Assembly: GCA_036491235.1 (NCBI GenBank)
Contig: DASXCK010000073.1
Coordinates: 1-12,090, forward strand
Length of the DNA stretch: 12,090 nt
Reading direction: 5' to 3'
DNA from: JAVDCA01 sp036491235
GTDB taxonomy: Bacteria > Pseudomonadota > Alphaproteobacteria > Rhizobiales > Xanthobacteraceae
Positions within the stretch are counted from its first letter, which is position 1; the number at the start of each line of letters is the position of its first letter. Under the pieces are notes generated by a model. It was not told where the DNA came from and did not search any database. It saw nothing but the letters and a program-made list of their open reading frames with translations. The translations under genes were made by a program, and so were the position numbers. Positions 7,047 to 12,090 of the stretch are shown here, piece by piece.

Positions 7047-7070
7047 ACCGCAGCGGGCATGGACGGGACG

Positions 7071-7802
7071 ATGCAACGGCGGAGCAGAGCGCGGGCGTGG
7101 GTAGGCGGGATCGGCGCGGTTGCGGCGCTGGGCTTCCTGTCGGCATGCTCGACGTTTGATGGGTTGGGCGGCACGACCGGATCGACCGCCGCGCCGGCGT
7201 CTTCGTCCTCGTCATCCTCGTTTACCCAGCGCTTCACCAATTTCGTCAGCGGCAGTTCTCCGACCACAGTCGCGCAAGCCACCGGCGACTCGCCGCAGTC
7301 CGATCTCGACTGTCCGAGCGTCAGCATCCGGCAGGGGGCGTCGGTCTTTACGCAGTCCGCGGCCGACAACGGGTCGGCTGCATTGTCGCTGCGCTATCAG
7401 GCGAGCTTCGTGCGGTTTGCCCGCGAGTGCGCGTTGCGCGGCAAGGACGTCACGATGAAGGTCGGCATCGAGGGTCGCGTCATCCTCGGCCCTGCCGGCA
7501 CGCCGGGCGAGGTCATGCTGCCGGTGCGGCTCGCGGTCGTCAAGGAAGGCCTCAACCCGCAGACGGTCTGGACCAAGTTCTACATGGTGCCGGTGACGCT
7601 GCAGGCGGGCGAGCCTTTCGCCACCTTCACCCATGTCGAGGAAGACATGACCTTCCCGATGCCGCCCGGAAATCAGTTCGACCAGTACGTGATCTATGTC
7701 GGCTTCGATCCGCAGAGCGCCACGCCGGAACCGCGCAAGAAGCAGGTCCGCCCGGCGCGCACGCCGAAGCCCAAGCTTCGGCCGGCGGTGCCGCCGCAAT
7801 AA
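7071..7802 (+). CDS. Uncharacterised lipoprotein with Ser-rich linker and basic Pro-rich tail
   Basis: I do not recognise a named family. From ATG 7071 the product is 243 residues. It opens with a lipoprotein signal peptide: basic MQRRSRARAW, a hydrophobic stretch, and the lipobox LSAC with Cys26 as the lipidation site, so it should be anchored in the inner or outer membrane facing the periplasm. Residues 34-50 are a low-complexity Gly/Thr/Ala/Ser linker ending in seven serines. The folded part runs from about 78 to 215 and holds exactly two cysteines, Cys81 (DCPSVSIRQGA) and Cys120 (RFARECALRG), which could form a disulfide. The tail (221-243) is rich in Pro, Lys and Arg. ATG 7059 is an alternative start that adds MDGT. 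The gene converges on the ATP synthase operon. Confidence 0.82.
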   Translation: MQRRSRARAWVGGIGAVAALGFLSACSTFDGLGGTTGSTAAPASSSSSSSFTQRFTNFVSGSSPTTVAQATGDSPQSDLDCPSVSIRQGASVFTQSAADNGSAALSLRYQASFVRFARECALRGKDVTMKVGIEGRVILGPAGTPGEVMLPVRLAVVKEGLNPQTVWTKFYMVPVTLQAGEPFATFTHVEEDMTFPMPPGNQFDQYVIYVGFDPQSATPEPRKKQVRPARTPKPKLRPAVPPQ

Positions 7803-7943
7803 GCTTCACGAGCAGCAAGCTTCATCAAACCGCGCAGGCACTAATGGTGCGCGCGACGGCCGCGGTGAGCTCCTCCGGCAACACGGCCGAACGACTTGCC
7901 GCTTCATCGCCATTGAGCCGCAGGCAAGACGCGGGGCAGGGGA
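7803..7943. other. Intergenic region between the convergent lipoprotein gene and atpF
   Basis: These 141 nt separate two convergent genes. No classic rho-independent terminator is visible on either strand. AAGCTTCA occurs twice close together near 7801-7825, and CTTGCC/GGCAAG (around 7899-7926) form a 6-bp inverted repeat with a long loop. Neither is followed by a T-run. Termination here may depend on Rho. No coding sequence is supported. Confidence 0.5.
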
Positions 7944-8435
7944 TCAGTTCAGCTTGCCCTTGAGGTCGCGGATACCCTGCGCAATCAGATCGTCGGCGAC
8001 TTTGCCCCTGGCGGTTTCGCTGAGGATCTTTTCCGCGGCCGCGGCGGCAGCATCGGCGGCGGCGGCGCGCACGTCGGCGACCGCCTGGGCTTCCGCCTGA
8101 GCGATCTTGGCTTCCGCCATCTTGGTGCGGCGGGCGACGAAGTCCTCGACTTTCACCTTCGCCTCGGCAGCGAGCCGCTCGGCCTCGGCCTTGGCGGCCA
8201 CCACGATGGCCTCCGCCTCGCGATCCGCCTCGCCGCGGCGGCGCTGGTAGTCGGCGAGGAGCGCCTGCGCCTCGTCGCGCACGCGTCGCGCTTCGTCGAG
8301 CTCGGCCTTGATGCGGGCGCTGCGGTCGTCGAGCGCACCGATGAGCAGCCGCGGTGCACCGACCTTCACGAGCACGCCGAGAAAGATCACGAATGCGATC
8401 GCGACCCAGAACTCGGCCTCGAGGAAGATGTGCAT
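7944..8435 (-). CDS. atpF: ATP synthase F0 subunit b
   Basis: Subunit b is part of the peripheral stalk that holds the F1 head still against the rotating c-ring. The 163-residue product has an N-terminal membrane helix (about residues 5-24, from MHIFLEAEFWVAIAFVIFLG), then a long charged, Ala/Glu/Arg-rich helix with a coiled-coil look through about residue 145, ending GIRDLKGKLN. Length and layout fit the family. The start is ATG at 8435 (minus strand) with GGAGAGG just upstream, 15 nt after the b' stop, so the two are co-translated in one mRNA. It is the last gene of the F0 operon here; no F1 gene follows, as usual in alphaproteobacteria, where F1 genes form a separate operon. Confidence 0.95.
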   Translation of the reverse strand: MHIFLEAEFWVAIAFVIFLGVLVKVGAPRLLIGALDDRSARIKAELDEARRVRDEAQALLADYQRRRGEADREAEAIVVAAKAEAERLAAEAKVKVEDFVARRTKMAEAKIAQAEAQAVADVRAAAADAAAAAAEKILSETARGKVADDLIAQGIRDLKGKLN

Positions 8436-8450
8436 GGTGCCTCTCCGTCG

Positions 8451-8993
8451 TCAGCGCTTGAGCGCGGCGTCGACCGCCGCCGTCACCGCCGCGTCCGGGG
8501 CGGTGACGCCGGTGAGCCGCGTCACGATCGCGCCTGCGGCTTCCATCGCGATGCCGCGCACATTGGCCATGGCGGCGCTCTTGGTCGCCCCAATCGCCTT
8601 TTCGGCGTCCGCGAGGCGGCCCGCAAGCTGATCTTCCAACCCCTTGCGGTTGCGGTCGGCTTCGGCCTGCAGCCGTTCGCGCGTCTCGCCCGCGATCGCT
8701 TGCGCGCGCGCGTGGGCGTCGGCGAGCGCCTTCTCGTAAACGGCCATCGCCGCCTCCGACTCGCCCTTGAGGCGGCTCGCCTCGGCGAGATCGCCGGAGA
8801 TTCGCCGGCTGCGCCCCTCGAGGATCCCGCCGACCCGCGGTCGTACCAGGCGCGCCGTCATCACGTAGAGCGCGATGAAGCAGATCACGAGCCAGAAGAT
8901 CTGCGACGGGAAGGTCTCGCGGTTGAATGGCGGAAACACCGCCTTATGCGGGGCGCCCGGCACTTCGGTATGCGTGGTGGTATTCTCGGCCAT
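8451..8993 (-). CDS. atpF': ATP synthase F0 subunit b' (second b-type stalk subunit)
   Basis: The 180-residue product is the diverged b-type subunit b', which pairs with b as a heterodimer in alphaproteobacteria, cyanobacteria and chloroplasts. It has a hydrophilic N-terminal extension (residues 1-28, with MAENTTTHTEVPGAP), one membrane helix at about 32-50 (IFWLVICFIALYVMTARLV) and the typical PRVGGILEGRSRRI right after it, followed by a long charged helical stalk and an Ala-rich C-terminus ending in ALKR. The start ATG at 8993 has GGAA upstream at a 10-nt spacing. The atpE stop lies 48 nt upstream. Also called AtpG or AtpF2 in databases; that name should not be confused with the F1 gamma subunit. 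Confidence 0.95.
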   Translation of the reverse strand: MAENTTTHTEVPGAPHKAVFPPFNRETFPSQIFWLVICFIALYVMTARLVRPRVGGILEGRSRRISGDLAEASRLKGESEAAMAVYEKALADAHARAQAIAGETRERLQAEADRNRKGLEDQLAGRLADAEKAIGATKSAAMANVRGIAMEAAGAIVTRLTGVTAPDAAVTAAVDAALKR

Positions 8994-9041
8994 CGGGCTA
9001 TTTCCGGCGCGCGTCAGAGATCGCTCTGCCGCCTCGGCCTC

Positions 9042-9269
9042 TTAGAGAACGAACAGCAGGAGGAACGCCACCAGGAGCGAGAAGATGCCGAAGGCTTCCG
9101 CCAGCGCGAAGCCGAGGATGAGGTTGTTGAACTGGCCGCCCGCGGCCGACGGATTGCGCAGCGCGCCGGTCAAGTACTGGCCGAACACGTTGGCGACACC
9201 GATCGCGGTCGCGCCCATGCCGATGCAGGCCAGGCCCGCGCCGAGGAATTTCGCTGCTTGGGGATCCAT
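9042..9269 (-). CDS. atpE: ATP synthase F0 subunit c (proteolipid)
   Basis: Subunit c forms the rotating ring that carries protons. The 75-residue product is a helical hairpin: helix 1 is about residues 8-32 (FLGAGLACIGMGATAIGVAN), the polar loop contains the conserved RNP in GALRNPSA (residues 38-40), and helix 2 is about 50-73. The ion-carrying carboxylate is Glu58 in ALAEAFGIFSLL; the extra polar ligands of sodium-binding rings are not evident, so proton coupling is expected. The start is set by ATG 9269 (minus strand) and the strong AAAGGAG just upstream; the same frame is open far upstream across atpB, but that is a shadow. It lies 53 nt behind the atpB stop. Confidence 0.96.
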   Translation of the reverse strand: MDPQAAKFLGAGLACIGMGATAIGVANVFGQYLTGALRNPSAAGGQFNNLILGFALAEAFGIFSLLVAFLLLFVL

Positions 9270-9276
9270 GATGAAG

Positions 9277-9283
9277 CTCCTTT
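9277..9283 (-). promoter_or_regulatory. Strong Shine-Dalgarno of atpE
   Basis: On the minus strand AAAGGAG lies 7 nt ahead of ATG 9269. It is the best ribosome site in the F0 operon and fixes the atpE start inside a much longer open frame. The strength fits the need for many c subunits per complex. Confidence 0.7.
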
Positions 9284-9322
9284 CGAGAGAGATTTGGATC
9301 GAGTGAAGGGATCGGCTGCGCC

Positions 9323-10084
9323 TCAGTGCCCAGGATGAAGCGAGTCGTTGAGATAGATGCAGGTGAGAATCGCGAATACGTAGGCCTGCAGGAGGGCCAC
9401 CAGCAATTCGAGCGCGAACAGCGCCACCGCGAAGGCGAGCGGCAGCGCCGCGCCGAACCATCCGGCCACCCCGAACGCGGCGATCATCATGGCGGAGAAG
9501 CTGCCGACGAGGTTGAGCGTGACGTGGCCCGCCAGGATGTTGGCGAACAGACGCAAGCTGTGCGAGACCGGGCGGGCGAGGAACGACATGATCTCGATGA
9601 CGACGATCATCGGCAGGATGAAGATCGGAACGCCGCTCGGCGCGAACAGCTTGAGGAAGTGCAGGCCGTGCAGCCAGAAGCCGTGGATGATGACGGTGAA
9701 GAAGACGAGGAGCGCGAGCGATGCGGTGACGACGATCTGGCTCGTCACCGAGAACGACAGAGGAATCAGTCCGACCAGGTTGGCGATCAGCACGAACATG
9801 AACACCGAGAAGACTAGCGGGAAGAACTTCATCCCGTGCTCGCCGGCGGTGCTGCGGATCATGGTCGCGACGAATTCGTAGATCACTTCGGCGACCGACT
9901 GCATGCGGGTCGGGACCAGCCGCCGTCCCGCCGTCGAGCCCAGCATCAGGGCCGCGGTCAGCACGACCGCGAGCAGCATGAAGATCGCCGCATCGGTGAA
10001 GGCGATCTGATGCCCGGCGATGTTGACGACCGGAAAATACTCGTGGATCTCGAATTGCTCGATTGGGTTGGCGGCAGCAGCCAT
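9323..10084 (-). CDS. atpB: ATP synthase F0 subunit a
   Basis: Subunit a provides the two proton half-channels next to the c-ring. The 253-residue product is intact and multi-spanning. The N-terminus NPIEQFEIHEYFP is typical, followed by MQSVAEVIYEFVATMI (61-76) and the FSVFMFVLIANLVGLIPLSF segment (92-111). The essential arginine is Arg178 in HSLRLFANILAGH, and Gln233 in LLQAYVFAILTCIYL is the second conserved channel residue. The protein ends in the usual short tail NDSLHPGH. ATG 10084 (minus strand) has AAGGA about 11 nt upstream; the gap to the atpI stop is 46 nt. Second gene of the F0 operon. Confidence 0.97.
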   Translation of the reverse strand: MAAAANPIEQFEIHEYFPVVNIAGHQIAFTDAAIFMLLAVVLTAALMLGSTAGRRLVPTRMQSVAEVIYEFVATMIRSTAGEHGMKFFPLVFSVFMFVLIANLVGLIPLSFSVTSQIVVTASLALLVFFTVIIHGFWLHGLHFLKLFAPSGVPIFILPMIVVIEIMSFLARPVSHSLRLFANILAGHVTLNLVGSFSAMMIAAFGVAGWFGAALPLAFAVALFALELLVALLQAYVFAILTCIYLNDSLHPGH

Positions 10085-10130
10085 GACCGCAGAGGTCCTT
10101 ATCCAATGTCCTCGATCCGCGACCGCCGCG

Positions 10131-10496
10131 TCAGCGCGCGCGATCCTCGGGGTTTGCCAACACGCCGGCCGAGCGCATCAGGTTGACGATACCTGCGGCG
10201 AAGCCGAGCAGCACGAACACAATGAACCCCCACGGCCGGATGCCGAGCCACCAATCGAGCGCGTATCCGATTGCACCCCCGACCACCACGCCGCCCACCA
10301 GTTCGGAGGAGAGGCGCAAGGCGCGTGCCATCCCGGAAGGATCGGGCGCACGGCTGGCATCGCGGGTTGATTCGGATGGCTGGCTCGCCCGCACGTGGTC
10401 GAGCCGGTCGCCGAGACGCCGAAGCCTCGCGGAGAGATCAGCCTCGTCGGAAGGCCGGCGGCCCGGATCGTTTTTTCCGCTCGTGTCGTCGCTCAT
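10131..10496 (-). CDS. atpI: AtpI, ATP synthase assembly factor / accessory membrane protein
   Basis: AtpI is the small membrane protein encoded first in many F0 operons; it has been linked to c-ring assembly and to magnesium uptake. The 121-residue product has a hydrophilic N-terminal half with LSARLRRLGDRLDHVR (21-36), typical of the alphaproteobacterial form, then two membrane helices at about 66-84 and 89-107. The second half, SELVGGVVVGGAIGYALDWW and GFIVFVLLGFAAGIVNLMR, matches the family. The start is chosen at ATG 10496 (minus strand); GGAG directly abuts it, which is too close for a normal ribosome site, so GTG 10505 cannot be excluded. The frame is open to 10592, but that crosses the predicted promoter and is rejected. 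Confidence 0.88.
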   Translation of the reverse strand: MSDDTSGKNDPGRRPSDEADLSARLRRLGDRLDHVRASQPSESTRDASRAPDPSGMARALRLSSELVGGVVVGGAIGYALDWWLGIRPWGFIVFVLLGFAAGIVNLMRSAGVLANPEDRAR

Positions 10497-10553
10497 CTCC
10501 GACACCCGCGGATAAACCGATCTCGAACTTTCCGCCCCCTTTAAGGCGCGCGG

Positions 10554-10582
10554 ACCATACAGACCGTGCCAAACCGAGTCAA
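10554..10582 (-). promoter_or_regulatory. Promoter of the F0 (atpIBEF'F) operon
   Basis: On the minus strand, TTGACT (plus-strand 10577-10582), a 17-nt spacer and TATGGT (10554-10559) form a strong sigma-70-type housekeeping promoter. Transcription would begin near 10547, leaving a leader of about 50 nt before ATG 10496. It is the clearest promoter in the window and rules out the longer atpI frame that starts at 10592. Confidence 0.7.
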
Positions 10583-10780
10583 GAATCGCCACTTTTTACT
10601 TAAGTCTATGATTACGCAACGGAAACAACCGTTCCCCGCGGCCCGCTGCGAGCCGTCTGGTCGCCGTTCCACAACGATCCTGACGAAAGCCGCGAAGCAG
10701 CGCGCCGGCCGTCCGCGGGCGGCGGTTTCCGCCCGCGATCGCGGGGTGATAGGGTCGTCTTGGAAAGATGCCCTGACCTG

Positions 10781-11242
10781 ATGACTGCCGTTCGCTCTCC
10801 GATCAGCGACACCCCCGCGCAATCGATCGCCACCGCGACCCTGTCGGTGGAGACCGCAGGCGAGGGCTTCGTCGAGATTACCCGCGAGGCCAGGCGCTTC
10901 GTCGCCGACGTCGGCGCGCGCGAGGGCGCACTCTTCCTCTTTGTCCGCCATACCTCGGCGTCGCTGACCATCCAGGAGAACGCCGACCCGGATGTGCGCA
11001 CCGATCTCGTCACGGCGTTGCGCCGGCTTGCGCCGAACGACGCCGCATGGGTGCACGACACCGAGGGGCCCGACGACATGCCGGCGCACGTGAAGGCCAT
11101 GCTGAACGGGAGCTCGTTGCACGTGCCGGTGATCGACGGTGCGCTGGCGCTCGGCACTTGGCAGGGCATCTACGTGGCCGAGCACCGCGCGCGCCCGCAT
11201 ACCCGCGAGGTGGTCGTGCAGTTCGTGGGCGCGCGGGGTTAG
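10781..11242 (+). CDS. YjbQ / UPF0047 family protein (secondary thiamine-phosphate synthase type)
   Basis: The 153-residue product carries the full signature of the YjbQ family: LFVRHTSASLTIQENADPDV (His57, Glu66, Asn67; the span begins at residue 53), HDTEGPDDMPAHVKAMLNGS (92-111), HVPVIDG and GTWQGIYVAEHR (125-136). E. coli YjbQ has weak thiamine phosphate synthase activity, hence the database name; the physiological role is unsettled. The conserved His and acidic residues make a metal site likely. ATG 10781 is chosen; the frame is open to TTG 10760, which adds only seven residues, and the ribosome site is weak (GGAAAG at 10762-10767 is 13 nt away). The gene is divergent from the F0 operon and shares with it a 284-nt gap, of which the part on this side (10583-10780) shows a TATGAT at 10607-10612 without a good -35. 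Confidence 0.92.
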   Translation: MTAVRSPISDTPAQSIATATLSVETAGEGFVEITREARRFVADVGAREGALFLFVRHTSASLTIQENADPDVRTDLVTALRRLAPNDAAWVHDTEGPDDMPAHVKAMLNGSSLHVPVIDGALALGTWQGIYVAEHRARPHTREVVVQFVGARG

Positions 11243-11259
11243 GCGCGACCCTGGGCCGG

Positions 11260-11553
11260 TCAGCGCGACGCCGTCCGCAGCAGCATCACCAGCGCGGCGA
11301 AGAAGACGATCACCGTGCCCTGCGCCGCCAGGAAGATGCCGAGCGGCATGTCGAGCACCGGCACCATCATCTTATTGAGGGCGCGCGACCACATGCTGAT
11401 GATGACGAAATAGGCGATCCAGGCGGCCAGCATCGTGATCATGCCGCGCTTGAGGCGGCGGATGCCGAAGTGCCGCTCCAGGTGGAGCATCGGCGCAGCC
11501 ACGATGGCCGCATAAGCCGCCGAGACGTCCATTGAGTGTGATGCGTTCTGCAT
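11260..11553 (-). CDS. Two-helix membrane protein resembling the DUF4212 small subunit of solute:sodium symporters
   Basis: The 97-residue product has a polar N-terminus with HLERHFGIRRLKRG (24-37), a first membrane helix at about 38-57 (MITMLAAWIAYFVIISMW), a short connector RALNKMMVPVLDM, and a second helix at about 70-92. The block MPLGIFLAAQGTVIVFFAAL resembles the PLGFWFAQQGS-type segment of DUF4212 proteins, the small partners of acetate-type sodium:solute symporters. I judge this similarity by eye, so the family name is tentative. The usual large symporter subunit is not next to it: the gene faces the yjbQ end after 17 nt. The start ATG 11553 (minus strand) is fixed by a good ribosome site (AAAGGAC, 11561-11567). 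The frame extends to 11625 but without family-like sequence. Confidence 0.72.
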   Translation of the reverse strand: MQNASHSMDVSAAYAAIVAAPMLHLERHFGIRRLKRGMITMLAAWIAYFVIISMWSRALNKMMVPVLDMPLGIFLAAQGTVIVFFAALVMLLRTASR

Positions 11554-11839
11554 CTTCCGGGTCCTTTCGTAGCGGTGTCTCCGTTCGGGCCGCGCGCGTG
11601 CGCGATCCGACCTGCAAGACGCCACCCCGGCGGCGGCTTCTGCCCACCGCTATGCATGGACCGTGCCGCTTGGCTCCTGCCCGGGACGCAGCGGAGCCTT
11701 GATCGTCCAGGCTGCGCGCCAAAGGTTAACGCAAAGTAACTCCGCGGCCTGTGCGCGGGCGCTCTTGACCGGAAAATCGGCATTGTCGCTGTTCCGACAC
11801 CGGATTAGGGTCTTTCAGCGGAGCAAACCGGATGTTTTG
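11554..11839. other. Divergent intergenic region between the small membrane protein gene and the response regulator gene
   Basis: These 286 nt should hold both promoters, yet neither is clear. TTGACC at 11765-11770 is a -35-like element on the plus strand without a convincing -10. GGTTAACGCAAAGTAAC (11724-11740) is an AT-rich patch with TTAA and GTAAC spaced by 6 nt, near but not equal to the CtrA consensus. GGCTCC/GGAGCC (11672-11677, 11693-11698) form a weak 6-bp inverted repeat with a 15-nt loop. No coding sequence is supported. Confidence 0.35.
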
Positions 11840-12090
11840 TTGAGTGAGACCCCACAATATCGGCTGATGATCGCGGATGATCATCCGCTCTTTCGCGGCG
11901 CCTTGCGCGAGGCGGTGGCGCAGCTTTTTGAGCGCGCCGACATCACCGAAGCCGGGACCTTCGACGAGGTGTCGGCGATGCTCGAGCGCACGAGCGACAT
12001 CGATCTCATCCTGCTCGACCTCGCGATGCCGGGTGTGCGCGGCTTCTCGGGATTGATGTATTTGCGCGCCCAGTATCCGAGCGTGCCGGT
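11840..12090 (+). CDS. Response regulator, receiver domain (NarL/FixJ-type likely); 3' end outside the window
   Basis: The visible 83 residues are the first part of a CheY-like receiver domain. Acidic residues Asp13 and Asp14 lie in LMIADDHPLFRGALREAV, and the phospho-acceptor is Asp60 in LILLDLAMPGVRGFSGL. The ADDHP and LDLAMPG spelling is typical of NarL/FixJ (LuxR-type HTH) regulators, but the output domain is beyond the edge, so the subtype is inferred. The start is uncertain. TTG 11840 (or the adjacent TTG 11837) gives the N-terminal beta strand that a receiver needs; ATG 11867 would cut into it. A GGA at 11830-11832 provides a weak ribosome site. No cognate kinase is in the window. Confidence 0.85.
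   Translation, partial: MSETPQYRLMIADDHPLFRGALREAVAQLFERADITEAGTFDEVSAMLERTSDIDLILLDLAMPGVRGFSGLMYLRAQYPSVP

Noticed and set aside
8430..9338. 302-codon plus-strand frame opposite atpF' and atpE
   Set aside because: It is antisense to two certain F0 genes and rich in Arg, Glu and Gly with no recognisable domain.
9042..10106. 354-codon frame running across atpB into atpE on the minus strand
   Set aside because: The upstream part is an out-of-frame reading of atpB; only the last 75 codons from ATG 9269, with a strong ribosome site, encode subunit c.
10566..10781. 71-codon plus-strand ORF in the atpI-yjbQ gap
   Set aside because: It overlaps the predicted F0 promoter, has no visible ribosome site and shows no family motif; it could be checked by conservation.
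11875..11886. Perfect 12-bp palindrome GGATGATCATCC
   Set aside because: It lies in the regulator gene and arises from codons for the conserved Asp-Asp-His-Pro motif, so it needs no regulatory explanation.
1..12090. Search for mobile elements, CRISPR arrays, tRNA or rRNA genes, toxin-antitoxin or defence modules
   Set aside because: No transposase or integrase motifs, regularly spaced repeats, tRNA-like folds or rRNA sequence were recognised by reading; nearly all DNA is covered by intact housekeeping genes.

Overview
The window is about 12 kb of GC-rich chromosome from an alphaproteobacterium, most likely of the order Hyphomicrobiales (Rhizobiales). Three things point there. A ctaB / small CoxF-like protein / ctaG / coxC / DUF983 / SURF1 / thrC / M16 peptidase order is familiar from Bradyrhizobium-like genomes. 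The F0 genes of ATP synthase stand alone as atpI-atpB-atpE-atpF'-atpF with both b and b' subunits and no F1 genes attached. The protein sequences are of alphaproteobacterial type. The genus cannot be fixed from sequence reading alone.

Layout. (1) 1-3508, plus strand: an aa3-type cytochrome c oxidase cluster with the end of heme O synthase CtaB (cut by the window edge), a 61-aa one-helix protein, the Cu(B) chaperone CtaG, oxidase subunit III, a GC-rich hairpin resembling a terminator, a DUF983 zinc-ribbon membrane protein and SURF1. (2) 3692-6971, plus strand: threonine synthase, overlapping by 4 nt an M16 processing-type peptidase, followed 14 nt later by a RimJ-type GNAT acetyltransferase. 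(3) 7071-7802, plus strand: an uncharacterised lipoprotein with its own plausible promoter. (4) 7944-10496, minus strand: the F0 operon, converging on the lipoprotein gene and driven by a clear TTGACT-N17-TATGGT promoter at 10554-10582. (5) 10781-11242, plus strand: a YjbQ/UPF0047 enzyme divergent from atpI. (6) 11260-11553, minus strand: a 97-aa two-helix membrane protein resembling the small subunit (DUF4212) of solute:sodium symporters, without its large subunit next to it. (7) 11840 to the edge, plus strand: the receiver domain of a NarL/FixJ-type response regulator.

Together the window is mainly respiratory and energy-conserving housekeeping: terminal oxidase biogenesis (heme O for heme a, copper insertion, SURF1-assisted assembly) and the proton channel of ATP synthase. 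No mobile elements, CRISPR arrays, toxin-antitoxin pairs, defence genes or RNA genes were seen. I found no convincing new multi-gene system. The most interesting leads are the position-conserved small assembly-neighbourhood proteins (CoxF-like, DUF983), the hairpin splitting structural from assembly genes, the unknown lipoprotein with a basic Pro-rich tail, and the orphan symporter-subunit-like protein divergent from a response regulator.
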